64,000 nt of DNA from positions 29,420,619 through 29,484,618 of the forward strand of contig OX031071.1 in assembly GCA_943736015.1 (NCBI GenBank), in the 5' to 3' direction. The position numbers and the translations under genes were made by a program. Source of the DNA: Tridacna crocea. Lineage: Eukaryota; Mollusca; Bivalvia; Cardiida; Cardiidae. The first letter of the stretch is position 1. Each line of letters opens with the position of its first letter. This document shows positions 29,713 to 39,457 of the stretch, in pieces. The notes beneath the pieces were generated by a model that was not told the origin of the DNA, made no database searches, and worked only from the letters and a program-made list of their open reading frames with translations.

Positions 29713-29825
29713 TACTCGGTGACATAAAACTTGAGTTCGTTTCCTGGCTCGGCAAAATGGGTTCCAGCATTTCCAAGTCGTTAAGTTGTGGAAATGATTA
29801 TTAGTGACTCATGGGTACCATCATT

Positions 29826-29903
29826 ATCTGTTTTTCCCACAACGTTTTCAGAAGGCTTCTTCCTCTGGGTCGTAAAAACAGCGATTGTTTGGTAAAGGGT
29901 TGA
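29826..29903 (-). mobile_element. TTAA-hp MITE right-end fragment
   Basis: TTTTCCCACAACGTTTTCAG, GGCTTCTTCCTCTGGGTCGT, GGTAAAGGGTTGA. The hairpin left arm and everything before it are gone. Confidence 0.7.
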
Positions 29904-29904
29904 A

Positions 29905-30192
29905 GAGTTAAGGTGCTCGATATTATGGTAAAAGGTCAGAGGTTCTGGGGTCGATCCTTATCGGTCACACTTTTTTCCCTGAGAGTGACCTTTGTCTTGG
30001 CATGTCAGAGCATCGGCCTAGCACTGGTGATGGTCAGGAAACACTTAGTAGATAAGAAAGCAGCTAGTGCCTTGGAAATAAAACTGTGCTGTGCGAAAGA
30101 GACTTCAGGAAAGCATTGATAGGTGCACTGGCCGCCGTGATGTAACTGAAATAATATTGAAAATGCATTTAACACCACACAATCAATCAATC
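29905..30192 (+). mobile_element. tRNA-derived SINE, complete
   Basis: Head with GGTGCTCGATATTATGGTAA and GGTTCTGGGGTCGATCCTTA. The body is about 150 bp. The tail is CCGTGATGTAACTGAAATAA, TTTAACACCACACAATCAAT(CAATCA). It belongs to the 28020 family. GTATAGATCAAGATCAGACT follows the tail. Confidence 0.7.
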
Positions 30193-30309
30193 AACTTAAC
30201 AGATGGTATAGATCAAGATCAGACTGCGCATGACAGATCTATAGTCTATGTTGTTCATAAAAATCTGATGGCTTTACCTGGTCTATAGTTTTTTGGGTAT
30301 CTTTTTGTG

Positions 30310-30515
30310 GCCCGGTCCGTCGGTAGCCCAGTTGTTAGTGTATCTGACTCGGTGAACCGTGGTTGCAGGTTCAACACATGGTTGAGACAAACCTTCTCTC
30401 CGACGATCTTTCGCTTCTCTCAACCTAATGCTTGTGAGAAAAGTAGTCAGTAATTTGGAAAGAATGTTGTGTCGGTACTGGCGTGAGGAAGCCGGGAAAC
30501 ACATACATACGTAGA
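30310..30515 (+). mobile_element. SINE, second family
   Basis: The head CGTCGGTAGCCCAGTTGTTA..GGTTGCAGGTTCAACACATG has the A/B box spacing of a tRNA. The body contains GAGAAAAGTAGTCAGTAATT, GAAAGAATGTTGTGTCGGTA and CTGGCGTGAGGAAGCC. A reversed fragment of the body lies at 36838-36990. Confidence 0.6.
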
Positions 30516-30589
30516 CCTGTGCACTTACCTCTGAAATAGGACATAAGTTGTTAAATGGCGTGAACTTCCTATACAGTCAATTGATAGGG

Positions 30590-30985
30590 TTTTTATACGC
30601 CTGAATGGTCGTATTATGTTTTGGCCCCGGCCGTCTGTTCGTTCGTCCATCTGTCTTTCCGTGTGTCCGTCCGTTTTGCAATTTCTTTTGTGTGCAACTT
30701 CTACAGTTTCCATCGGATTAAGTTCAAACTTACCACAATGAATCTCTATGATGTGTAGACTTTGTGCATGTGACTTTTAAAGTTTGGATCTCTGTAAACG
30801 TTCGAGATTTTTAACCCATTTCATTGACAAGCCCCTTTGGATGTACTCGTATATGCGCCGCTCTGCGAATCTCTTGTTTTTTGTTGGCTTACTAAGTTTT
30901 GATACAATGCCAAAGCTTTCATACGGCAAACCTTTCATTGTCAGTTTACGAGCCATGCTCTATGAAAAGGGGACTTAGTGCACTT
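30590..30985 (-). mobile_element. Tandem-core element end fragment
   Basis: TTTTTATACGCCTGAATGGT, CGTATTATG and a CGTCCGT-rich run are the reverse complement of a GGAC-run terminus such as 56935-56995. Only about two degraded core units follow. The stretch 30986-31271 shows nothing recognisable. Confidence 0.5.
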
Positions 30986-31271
30986 GTTAAAAAACAATTA
31001 AAAAGCATCGGTTCATTTCAGCCTGTGCGGTTCGCGCAAGCTGCGAAACTCTCTACTTTCCGTCAAGGAATCATTCTACAACATGATTCAGTAAGTTGTT
31101 ATTATACAAAGCGGATTGTAGGTATGTAAAATTATGTGATGACTTACTTGGTATCATCTTGCATAAAGGAAATACAGTAAGCCTCCTTTTTTTCTGATCA
31201 TTCTTCACATTGTGTTTTGGAATACAAATTTACTAGTCCATTTGAGCTGTTGCGAATTAGACAATAGTGCG

Positions 31272-31500
31272 AAAAGCTAATTCGTATCTATAAAAATGAA
31301 TTACAAACATTACCCTATGCATACCTACATGTATATAACTATTGTTTCATACTATCATTGTTATTATTGTTGTTGTTGTTATTGTTGTTGTATCTATAAA
31401 AATGAATTACAAACATTACCCTATGCATACCTACATGTATATAACTATTGTTTCAATACTGTCATTATTATTGTTGTTGTTGTTGTTATTGTTGTTCCAC
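31272..31500 (+). repeat. Tandem duplication of about 110 bp with TTG microsatellites
   Basis: ATCTATAAAAATGAATTACA through a (TTG)n/(TTA) run occurs twice with almost no change, so it is a recent duplication. Confidence 0.85.
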
Positions 31501-31534
31501 TCATTTTGAAGGTAAAAAAGACTGAATTATGCCT

Positions 31535-31764
31535 CACCTCATTACCAAACGACGAAATTTAGATTTGTCGAAATTGAAAGCATTTGCAGACGACTAAGTA
31601 AACGTGACTCTCAAGAATTAAAGTTTGACTTTGGAAGAATAGAAAACATTGTAGGAAAAGGAGAAAATGCTGGTAAACAGCATTTTCTCCTTTTTCCACA
31701 ATGTTTTCATCAGGCTTCTTCCTCGGGGTCGTTAAAACCGGGGATTGTTTTGGTAAATGGTTAA
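31535..31764 (-). mobile_element. TTAA-hp MITE, near complete
   Basis: The left end is degraded (CACCTCATTACCAAACGACG). Hairpin with GGTAAACAG, GGCTTCTTCCTCGGGGTCGT, right end GGTAAATGGTTAA. Confidence 0.85.
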
Positions 31765-31794
31765 TGTTTTAATCTTTAGGAAATAAAGATGATT

Positions 31795-31875
31795 TGATGA
31801 TGATGATGATGATGATGATAATGATGATGATTAGTATTATTGATGTTGTTGTTGTTGGTATTATTATTCTTGTTG
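31795..31875 (+). repeat. (GAT)n and (TTG)n microsatellites
   Basis: Two adjacent trinucleotide runs. The rest, to 32137, shows nothing recognisable. Confidence 0.85.
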
Positions 31876-32137
31876 TAATTAAGGGATTTATCGATAATAT
31901 AAACATAGAGTTTGGTTTAACCATGTACTGATTTAGATCTTCAATCGCATTTTTTGTTCAATTTTTATTTTTTCATACTTTTCAGATGACAAATTAAATC
32001 ACTCTTTGTTTTCCATGCACGTGAATTCATAATAATTGTCGCTTATATTGCAAGCTATGAACATGCATGTGCGGTAATATGCTAAATAACAAAAGTTCTG
32101 AATTCGTGAAACATGGCTACGATATGCATATGTACTT

Positions 32138-32366
32138 TTAACCCATTACCACACAATCCCTACTTTTGACGCCCCTGAGAGAGAAGCCTTTTTAAAACAC
32201 TGTAGGAAAAGGAGAAAATGCTGGTAACCAGCATTTTCTCCTTTTCCCACAGTGTTTTCTACCCTTCCCAGAACAAATTTCAATTTTTCAGTCGCCTATA
32301 TTTTGTCGTCTGCAAATGCTTTCAATTTGAACCAGTCTAAAATTTTGTCATGTGGCTAAGAGTTAA
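32138..32366 (+). mobile_element. TTAA-hp MITE, full length
   Basis: TTAA at both ends. The stem is CACTGTAGG against CCCACAGTG, so the C/G pair is compensated and one base remains mismatched. Right arm GTCGTCTGCAAATGCTTTCA. Confidence 0.92.
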
Positions 32367-32454
32367 AGCAGCACTAAACGACAAGTTAGGTACCAGTCTT
32401 ACTATCATTTTCCCACGATATTTGAGCCATGTTCAGGCAAAAAGGGGCTTAATA

Positions 32455-32665
32455 CAACATATTCATCATACCAGTCGAGCCGTCAGCTAGTTATGGATCC
32501 ATTGTAGCCACTTGTTTTTGATCAGACAACTTAATCATGAGGTAGACTGATCTGTGGACATACAGAAAATTGACCAGAAGCGAAATATTTCGGCCCAGGT
32601 CAGCCTGGGCGGACTGTACAGGCTGACATGGTTAGATACTTTTCGCAGATGCATTAAGCCCCGTT
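32455..32665 (-). repeat. Interspersed repeat G fragment
   Basis: ATCATGAGGTAGACTGATCT, ATACAGAAAATTGACCAG, GTCAGCCTGGGCGGACTGTA and AGCCCCGTTTTGCC match the repeats at 63240-63360 and 63430-63560. It includes the GTCAGCCTG..CAGGCTGAC palindromic motif. From 32666 to 33063 I see only a possible B-box remnant near 32758 (GAGTTCGAGACCC). Confidence 0.5.
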
Positions 32666-33063
32666 TTGCCAGAGCATGATATCATTCATATTTGTTATCA
32701 TCACTTTATTGGTATCGGTATTTCAAGGGATATATTCAAATTTATCAGTGTTGTCCGAGTTCGAGACCCGGGAGCGGGTGTCAACTTCGGTATTTTTCAT
32801 TTGCCCCTCACGTTCGGCACAGGTACTGGTGTAGTTCCCAGGAAGCAGAATCGAGAATCGATAGAGATTGGTAGAATTTGTAAGAATTTGTTTCTCAATC
32901 GATGTAAAATATGTTGAAACTCAAATTGTATGCTACAAACATGTTTGATTGTGGGGGCTGGCGTTTTTTTTTCAATCGAATCGAACACCTTACCAAACGA
33001 AAAAAATAACCCCTAAAGATCGCCAAATATTAACCTTCTTTGCAAACGATAGGTTAAGTGTGG

Positions 33064-33290
33064 CTAACCCTTTACCAAGCGACATAATTTTAGACTAGTC
33101 CAAACTGGAGGCATTTGCAGACGACAATTTCAAGATACCTCCAAATATTAAAGTTAAGTTTTGGAAAGGGTAGAAAACATTGTGGGAAAAGCAAAAAATG
33201 CTGGTGACCAGCATTTCCTCCTTTACCACAATATTAGAGGCCTTCTTTCTCAGGGTTGTGAAAACAAGGGATTGCTTGGCAAATTATTAA
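33064..33290 (-). mobile_element. TTAA-hp MITE, diverged
   Basis: Left CTAACCCTTTACCAAGCGAC, hairpin with CTGGTGACCAG, part of the right stem lost (ACCACAATATTAGAGG), right end ATTATTAA. Confidence 0.8.
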
Positions 33291-33541
33291 AAGTGAAGAG
33301 AAAGGAAACATTGCAGGAATATAAAAAAAAATAGGTTTTAATCATTTTAGCACTTTCTTTTTTCCACAATATTTTCAAAAGCCCTCTCTCTACAGTTGTT
33401 CAAACACTAGCCAGTTTGGAATAGAGTTTTTATTGGAGAATTTTACTCATCTGTCGGTTTTAGCGAGACTTCCGGTTGAATTTTTTTTTCAATGTTTTTA
33501 CAAGACATTAATTTCAAATATAAACTACCACCTGTATCTTA

Positions 33542-33625
33542 TAGGCTCCAAATTGGTCTAATGGTCAGGGGAGTCGACTTGGGAACTCCAGGACCTGAGA
33601 TCGATGCCTCCCGCATCCCAGGAAA
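33542..33625 (+). mobile_element. tRNA-like sequence, possible SINE head
   Basis: GGCTCCAAATTGGTCTAATGG resembles an A-box region and GGACCTGAGATCGATGCC a weak B box. An A-run follows at 33626. From 33626 to 33929 nothing else is recognised. Confidence 0.3.
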
Positions 33626-33929
33626 AAAAAACACTGAGAGGGGGCAGAAAGAGAAAGACACTTGGATAGAGAAAAAAAGAGCCGGATAGAGAACGGGCTC
33701 AAAAGACACTTGGATAGGCGATGGGGGGAATCCAGGGAAATTACCTTTTACTACACTGTGTATTTGGAATTATACTGTTTAACAGAGAGGTGTTTAATAA
33801 AATGTGAAAATTATTTAAGTTTTTGTTGTAGAAAGAACAACGAAATACAAAAGATGAAAATCTTTTAATTTTCAAAATAAAAAGTTCATGACTATACAAC
33901 ATATAACCAAAAGAACAAATTCACCAATC

Positions 33930-34163
33930 TTAACCCTTTCCCAAAAGAGAGTTTTGCAGACCGTCCAAATGGGAAGCAATTCGCAGACAACAAAATTAAC
34001 ATAACTCAAAAAAAAATGAAATTTGTTTTGGGAAGGGGAGAAAACATTCTGGGAAAAGGAGAAAATGCTGGCTACCAGCATTTTCTCCTTTTCTCACAAT
34101 GTTTTTTCTACAGGCTTCTTTCTCAGGATCGTGAAAACCTGGGATTGTTTGGGAAAGGGTTAA
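33930..34163 (-). mobile_element. TTAA-hp MITE, full length
   Basis: TTAA at both ends, hairpin with CTGGCTACCAG, right arm GGCTTCTTTCTCAGGATCGT, GGGAAAGGGTTAA. Confidence 0.9.
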
Positions 34164-34217
34164 AGTAATTACAGAAAACGTAATCAATTTGTTAGCAGCA
34201 AATGCCTTCCATATAGA

Positions 34218-34427
34218 TTAACTCTTTACCAAACGACACAATTTAAGACAGGTCAAATTGAAAGCGTTTGCAGACGACAGAAGGAATGTTACTAAAGAAT
34301 AGAAATTTGTTAAAGGAAAAAGGACAAAATGCTGGTTTCCAGCATTTTCTCCTTTTCACACAATGTTTTCAAAAGGCTTCTTTCACTGGGGGGTGTTGAA
34401 AATCGGGATTGTGTGGTAAAAGGTTAA
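34218..34427 (-). mobile_element. TTAA-hp MITE, stem shortened
   Basis: TTAA at both ends. The left stem begins AAAGGAAAAAGGACAAAATG without the CATTGTGGG segment, so the hairpin is partly unpaired. Confidence 0.85.
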
Positions 34428-34478
34428 TCTAGAACTGCCATCAGGAGAAAGGTAAATACACAAATACAAATTAAAGTC

Positions 34479-34707
34479 TTAATCCATTACCAAACAATCC
34501 CTACTTTTGACCACCCTGAGAAAGAAGCCTATAGAAAACATTGATGGAAAAGGAGAAAATGCTGGTAACCAGCATTTCCTCTTTTTCCCACAGTGTTTTC
34601 TACCATTTCCAAAATAAATTTCGAATTTTCAGTCACTTTTATTTTGTCGTGTGCAAATGCATTTGATTTGGGCGAACCTAAAATTTTGTTGTTTGGTAAA
34701 GAGTTAA
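34479..34707 (+). mobile_element. TTAA-hp MITE, full length
   Basis: TTAA at both ends. Stem mismatches at GATGGAAAAGG and CATTTCCTCTTTTT. Right arm TTTTGTCGTGTGCAAATGCA. Confidence 0.9.
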
Positions 34708-34744
34708 AGTCTTAAATAAGACAATGAAAAAGACTGAAACAATT

Positions 34745-34905
34745 TATTCTAACAAGAAAATTTTAGACTCGTAGAAATTGAAAGACAACAAAATGAATGA
34801 AGCTGTGTTGATGGAAATCGTCTTGACACTGGCAGAAAACAATGTGGACAAGAGAAAGGGCTGGTAACAAGAGCATTTACCCTTTTCCATGTTTTCCATG
34901 ATTTG
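34745..34905 (-). mobile_element. TTAA-hp MITE, heavily degraded
   Basis: GAAAATTTTAGACTCGTAGA, AAGACAACAAAATGAATG, remnants of the hairpin (GGGCTGGTAACAAGAGCATT). Both ends are lost. Confidence 0.5.
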
Positions 34906-34931
34906 AAGAAACGTGCAATTGTTTGTTTTGT

Positions 34932-35394
34932 TTAACCCTTTGCCACACAAGCCTGACAACACAAGCCCTACTCTTAGCAACCCCAAAGAAAAAAATCTTA
35001 AAAAAATGTGGGAAAAGGAGAAAATGCTGGTAACCAGAATTTTCTCCTATTCCAACAAAGTTTTCTACCCTTCCTTAACTCATTACCAAACAACAATACT
35101 TGAGGCTTGTGCAAATCGAAAGCATTTGCAGACAACAAAAAAGAAGTGACTGAAAATTTTAAATGCATTTGTGAAGGGTAGAAAACATTGTGGGAAAAGG
35201 AGAAAATGCTGGTTACCAGCATTTTCTCCATTTCCCACAATGCTTTCTAAAAGCCTCTTCCTAAGGATCATCATAAGTAGGGATTGTGCAGTATTGGGTT
35301 AAGCAATTTCGCATTTTGAGTCAAATTTATTTTGTTGTCTGCAAATACTTTAAATTTGGAGAAGTCTAAAATTTTGTCATCTGCTTAAGGGTTA
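34932..35394 (+). mobile_element. TTAA-hp MITE interrupted by another TTAA-hp MITE
   Basis: The left part 34932-35078 (TTAACCCTTTGCCACACAAG, hairpin, TTCTACCCTTCC) and the right part 35299-35394 (TTAAGCAATTTCGCATTTTG, TGTTGTCTGCAAATACT, AAGGGTTAA) join into one copy once 35075-35302 is removed. The host TTAA is duplicated at both ends of the insert. Confidence 0.85.
35075..35302 (-). mobile_element. TTAA-hp MITE nested inside a TTAA-hp MITE
   Basis: Full length, with TTAA at both ends lying within the copy 34932-35394. It is the clearest evidence in the window that TTAA is the duplicated target. Confidence 0.92.
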
Positions 35395-35428
35395 AAACTT
35401 AAAAACAGTGGATTACATGAGCAAAAGG

Positions 35429-35650
35429 TTTAACTCTTTCCCACATTTAACGACCCTGGGGAAAGATGGCCTTTGAAAAAAATTGTGGGAAAAGGAGAAA
35501 ATGTTGGTAACCAGTATTTTTTTCCTATTACCGCAATGTTTTCTACCCATTCCAAATAAAATTTCAAATTTGATCCACATTTACTTTGTCTCTTGCAAAA
35601 TACTTTCAGTCTGGATTACTCAAAAATTTTGTCATTGGGTAAAGGGTTAA
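35429..35650 (+). mobile_element. TTAA-hp MITE, duplicated copy 1
   Basis: TTAACTCTTTCCCACATTTA, GCCTTTGAAAAAAATTGTGG, hairpin with GTTGGTAACCAGTA, CATTTACTTTGTCTCTTGCA, AAGGGTTAA. Nearly identical to 35651-35852 from CCTGGGGAAAGA onward. Confidence 0.88.
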
Positions 35651-35852
35651 CGAAGGCCTGGGGAAAGAAAGCCTTTGAAAAAAAATGTGGGAAAAGGAGA
35701 AAATGTTGGTAACCAGTATTTTTTTCCTATACCCACAATGTTTTCTACCCATTCCAAATCAAACTTCAAATTTGATCCACATTTACTTTGTCTCTTGCAA
35801 AATACTTTCAATCTGGATCAGTCAAAAATTTTGTCATTGGGTAAAGGGTTAA
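35651..35852 (+). mobile_element. TTAA-hp MITE, duplicated copy 2, left end truncated
   Basis: Starts CGAAGGCCTGGGGAAAGAAA without its own CCC terminus and ends GGTAAAGGGTTAA. Both copies are followed by CGAAGGCC, so a segment of about 202 bp was duplicated in tandem rather than transposed. Confidence 0.88.
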
Positions 35853-35916
35853 CGAAGGCCACAACCTCATCACAATACAGAATATTGCAACAAACTCTAA
35901 ATTCCAGCTAAAATAG

Positions 35917-36136
35917 TTAACTCTTTACCAAATGATGTAATTTCTGACTGCACCTAACTGAAAGCAATTCTAGAGGACAAAGTTAATATTGCCAAGTTGA
36001 TGGTTTCCGTCTTTAGATAGCATAGAAAACATAATGCTACCAGCATTTTCTGCTTTCCACAGCATGTTTTCAAAGGCCCCCCCCCCTCTTTTTGGGTCAT
36101 TACGTTAAAAGTCAGGATCGTGTGGTAAAGGGTTAA
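35917..36136 (-). mobile_element. TTAA-hp MITE, hairpin partly deleted
   Basis: TTAA at both ends. The left stem is reduced to AAAACATAATGCTACCAGCA. A C-run lies at 36079-36088. Confidence 0.8.
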
Positions 36137-36289
36137 ATGAAATTTAACTCTACAAAACACTAAAACACCAAAAAAATCCAAACAATACATTATCAACTTT
36201 TTAGGAAAAATGACTCCGAAAAATGAGTCCTAGTAAGACTGTTTAGATCACCTGCAAATGCTTCCAGTTGGAATAGGTCCAAAACTATG

Positions 36290-36517
36290 CTAACCCATTA
36301 CCACACGAGAAAATTTTAGACTGGTCCAAACTGAAAGCATTTGCAGACGACAAAATAAATGTGACTGAAAAATTGGAATTTGTTCTGGGAAGGGTAGAAA
36401 ACACTGTGGGAAAGGAGAAAATACTGGTTACCAACATTTTCTCCTTTTCCCACAGGGTTTTCAAAAGGCTCCTTTCTCAGGGGCGTCAAAAGTAGGGATT
36501 GTGTGGTAATGGGTTAA
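36290..36517 (-). mobile_element. TTAA-hp MITE, full length
   Basis: The left end is CTAACCCATTACCACACGAG, the right end GGTAATGGGTTAA. Stem CACTGTGGG against CCCACAGGG. Confidence 0.88.
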
Positions 36518-36557
36518 CTGGTGCTGAGTTAAGGATAGGAAAACATCTTTTTTTCTG

Positions 36558-36786
36558 TTAACCCATTGCCCAATAAGGCATTCCTATGGCATCTCTAATT
36601 GACCCTAAATAACAGCAAGGATGAAGCCATTTCTTATGTGTAAATGACACCTTTTGATAGCATAGAAAACATTGTGACAAAAGGTGAAATTGCTCATCAC
36701 GAACAATTTCACCTTTTGCCACAAGGTTTTCCAAAGGCTCCTACAAGCAATGTGTAGAAATGAGTATCTATGAAGTAAAGGGTTAA
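36558..36786 (+). mobile_element. TTAA-hp MITE, subfamily B
   Basis: TTAA at both ends but different arms: ATGGCATCTCTAATTGACCC, TAAATAACAGCAAGGATGAA and GCTCCTACAAGCAATGTGTA. The hairpin is AAAAGGTGAAATTGCTC against AACAATTTCACCTTTTGCCA; GGTGAAATT/AATTTCACC are paired differences from the main family. A second subfamily B copy lies at 43525. Confidence 0.85.
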
Positions 36787-36837
36787 AAATGGCATGGAAA
36801 AAAATGTGGCAAAAGGACTTTTAAACATGCAGCACTC

Positions 36838-36990
36838 GCTACTTCACCAGTGCACCTACGCCTGTTCTTTCCAGGTTTTCTCACACCAGTACTGATACAA
36901 CTTTCTTTCCAAGCCAATGAGTGGCATTGACTGCTTTTCTTGCAAGAATCGGCGGTGAGAGGCAAAGATTTGCCTGAAACAAAGTTTGCC
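36838..36990 (-). mobile_element. SINE fragment, second family
   Basis: CACACCAGTACTGATACAAC, TTTCTTTCCAAGCCAATGAG and GACTGCTTTTCTTGCAAG are the reverse complement of the body of the SINE at 30310. Confidence 0.5.
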
Positions 36991-37093
36991 TAAATCGGAA
37001 AAGCTTTAACCTAAACACTTAAAACTACTGTATTTCCCTCAATACACATGCCCTCCAAAATAGTAACATCCCCCTCCTTCCCCCAAAAAATCC

Positions 37094-37323
37094 TTAACCC
37101 TTTACCAAACGATAAAATTTCAGACTGGTCTGAACTGAAAGCACTTGCAAATGACAAAATAGACATACGTCAAAAATTGAATTTTGTTTCCAGCAGGGTA
37201 GAAAACATTGTGGGAAAAGGAGAAAATGCTGGTTACCAGCATTTTCTCCTTTTTCCACAATGTTTTCAAAAGGGCTTCTGTCTCAGGGTTGTAAAAACCA
37301 GGGACTGTTTGGTAAAGGGTTAC
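37094..37323 (-). mobile_element. TTAA-hp MITE, full length
   Basis: TTAACCCTTTACCAAACGAT, GCAAATGACAAAATAGACAT, near-perfect hairpin with CTGGTTACCAG, GGTAAAGGGTTACA. The right TTAA is mutated to TTAC. The stretch 37324-37743 shows nothing recognisable. Confidence 0.88.
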
Positions 37324-37743
37324 ATCATGATAACCTAATGTACATTGATTGACAACATTTGAAGAATATTTCCCCTAATTTGATAATTATTTCCTCTTAA
37401 CAATCAGTAAAACAGAATGACATACAAAATTGAACAGAGGTTTTGCTTTGCAAATTGGGTACAAAATGAAGGTTCTCCCACCTCTGTTTTGCATAGCTCC
37501 TAGGAGCTTTTATTAGGAGAAATATTGGTATTCCAAATTCAAAAGCCTACAGACAAAAGTAAAGGAATAAAGATACACAATTTTGAAATAAGTACATGTA
37601 CTGTGTTATCAAAATCAATTCTTTCAACAGCACCAAAAATAGAATCATTCTTTTTAGGGCAGCAACCATTACAAATTCATTGCAAATCAATAGCGAAATC
37701 ACGATACAGAACAATGTAGCAGTATTTCAGAGGCGCAGTGTTC

Positions 37744-37968
37744 TTAACTCTTTGGCAGAAGACAAATATTTAGTCTGTTCAAAGTTGAAACCATTAGCAT
37801 GCGACAAAATTAAAGTGACACAGCAATTGAAATTTTTGGGATGGGTAGAGAACCCTGTGGGAAAAGGGGAAAATGCTGTTTTCCAGTATTTCCTCCTTTT
37901 CCCATAATGTTTTCAAAAGGCTTCTTTTGCAAATTCATGAAAATGAAGGATTGTTTGGTATACATTAA
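37744..37968 (-). mobile_element. TTAA-hp MITE, diverged
   Basis: TTAA at both ends. Eroded hairpin (GGGGAAAATGCTGTTTTCCA), right arm lacking GGTCGT (TTGCAAATTCATGAAAATG). Confidence 0.8.
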
Positions 37969-38084
37969 ACATAATAAGCAAGTACTAAATGTAGGAAAAA
38001 GAAGGCCCTGTGACCCCCTCCTGAGTGAAGTCATCTAGGATTGATGAAGTTGAAGATATCCTTATTACAGGGTTCGGACAAATT

Positions 38085-38243
38085 GCCTTTCCAGACATAT
38101 GCCCGCCCACAGCATGACAGGTCACATATTGCTAAAGAGTGTTACATCAGTCTCTATTTGTGACCTGTCACAGGATGAGGGACAATCTGGGAATTTCAGT
38201 CCATCAATTGGATGAAAATGGATCAAAGATAGTGCAGGTCAAT
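38085..38243 (+). repeat. Interspersed repeat H
   Basis: AGCATGACAGGTCACATATT, TTTGTGACCTGTCACAGGAT, GAGGGACAATCTGGGAATTT, CCATCAATTGGATGAAAA. Reversed at 43105-43200; the TGTGACCTGTCA..GGGAC.ATCTGGGAA module is also at 42945 and 38594. Confidence 0.5.
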
Positions 38244-38470
38244 TTAATCCATTACCACACAATCCCTACTTTTGACGACCCTGAGAAAGAAACCTTTAGT
38301 AAGAATTGTGGGAAAAGGAGAAAATGTTGGTAACCAGCGTTTTCTCCTTTTCCCACAATGTTTCCTACCCTTCACAAAACAAAAAATTTCAAATTTTCAG
38401 TCACTTTTATCGTCTGCAAATGCTTTCAATTTGGACAAACCTAAAATCTTGTCGCTTGGTAATGGGTTAA
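38244..38470 (+). mobile_element. TTAA-hp MITE, full length
   Basis: TTAA at both ends. The stem tip is ATGTTGG against CCAGCGT, so two changes keep G-T wobble pairing. Right arm TTTATCGTCTGCAAATGCTT. Confidence 0.9.
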
Positions 38471-38514
38471 GTTGATAGTTCAAAAATGATTGTATGGGGG
38501 GTATAAAATATCAT

Positions 38515-38645
38515 AAAAGTGCAATGTTGACCCTGGTTAGCCTGTGCAATCTGCGCAGTCTGAACAAGGTGGCGGACACTTGTCATAGTTTCCAGATGGT
38601 CCCTGTTTGCATGATGGGTCACATTTACAAACACATTTCACTGAA
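38515..38645 (-). repeat. Interspersed repeat H/G fragment
   Basis: TGACCCTGGTTAGCCTGTGC, GGCGGACACTTGTCATAG, AGATGGTCCCTGTTTGCATG. Carries the GTCAGCCTG-type and GTCATGCAAA.AGGGACCATCT modules in one piece. Confidence 0.45.
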
Positions 38646-38659
38646 AGGCTATGGACTCC

Positions 38660-38888
38660 TTAACCCATTACCACACAATCCCTACTTTTGACGCCCCTGA
38701 AAAAGAAGCCTTTTGAAAACACTGTGGGAAAAGGAGAAAATGCTGGTAACCAGCATTTTCTCCTTTTCCCACAGTGTTTTTCTACCCATCCCAAAACAAT
38801 TTCAATTTTTCAGTCACCTTTATTTTGTCATCTGCAAATGCTTTCAATTTGGACCAGTCTAAAATTTTGTCGTTTGGTAATGGGTTAA
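38660..38888 (+). mobile_element. TTAA-hp MITE, type copy, full length
   Basis: A good reference copy of 229 bp: TTAACCCATTACCACACAAT, TCCCTACTTTTGACGCCCCT, GAAGCC, stem GAAAACACTGTGGGAAAAGG with its exact inverse, centre CTGGTAACCAG, then TTTTGTCATCTGCAAATGCT, GACCAGTCTAAAATTTTGTC, TGGTAATGGGTTAA. The outermost 10 bp after TTAA are inverse complements. It encodes nothing. First of a chain of three sharing TTAAs. Confidence 0.95.
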
Positions 38889-39101
38889 CCCTTTCCCAGA
38901 CAATCCCTGGTTTTTATTACCCTGAGATAGAAGCCTTTTGAAAGCATTGTGGGAAAAGGAGAAAATGCTGGTAACCAGCATTTTCTCCTTTTCCCACACT
39001 GTTTTCTACACTGCTGGAAACCAATTTCAATTTTTGAGTTTGTCGTCTGCAAGTGCTTTGAATTTGGACCAGTCTAAAATTTTGTCGTTTGGTAGAGTTA
39101 A
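38885..39101 (+). mobile_element. TTAA-hp MITE, full length, chained
   Basis: Shares TTAA 38885-38888 with the previous copy and 39098-39101 with the next. Perfect long hairpin except CCCACACTG. Confidence 0.9.
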
Positions 39102-39311
39102 ATCTTCACCACATCACAAAATTTTGACTTATCAAAACCTGAAGGTGTTTGAAGGAGACAAAAATTTAATGTACCTCAAATCGAGGTTCTGTCTCTGATA
39201 AGGTAGGAAACATTGTTGGAAAAGGAGAAATTTTCTCCTTTTCAAATTTTTTTTCTAAAACCATACTACATCACGGTTGATAAAATCTGGGATTGTGTGG
39301 TAAAGGGTTAA
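39098..39311 (-). mobile_element. TTAA-hp MITE, short hairpin, chained
   Basis: The hairpin is reduced to AAAAGGAGAAATTTTCTCCT with the stem tip deleted. It ends GGTAAAGGGTTAA. Confidence 0.8.
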
Positions 39312-39319
39312 CACTGTTA

Positions 39320-39437
39320 CTCTTTACCACACAATCCCAACTTTTCCAGATCCTAAGGAAGGAGACAGTTGAAAACATTTTAAGAAGAAAGTGCTGGTAA
39401 CCAACATTTTCTCCTTTCCCCAAAATATTTTTTAACC
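39320..39437 (+). mobile_element. TTAA-hp MITE, right arm missing
   Basis: CTCTTTACCACACAATCCCA, GTGCTGGTAACCAACATTTT, then TTTTTTAACCCTTT where another end abuts. Confidence 0.7.
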
Positions 39438-39457
39438 CTTTCAGTAATAAATGTCAT

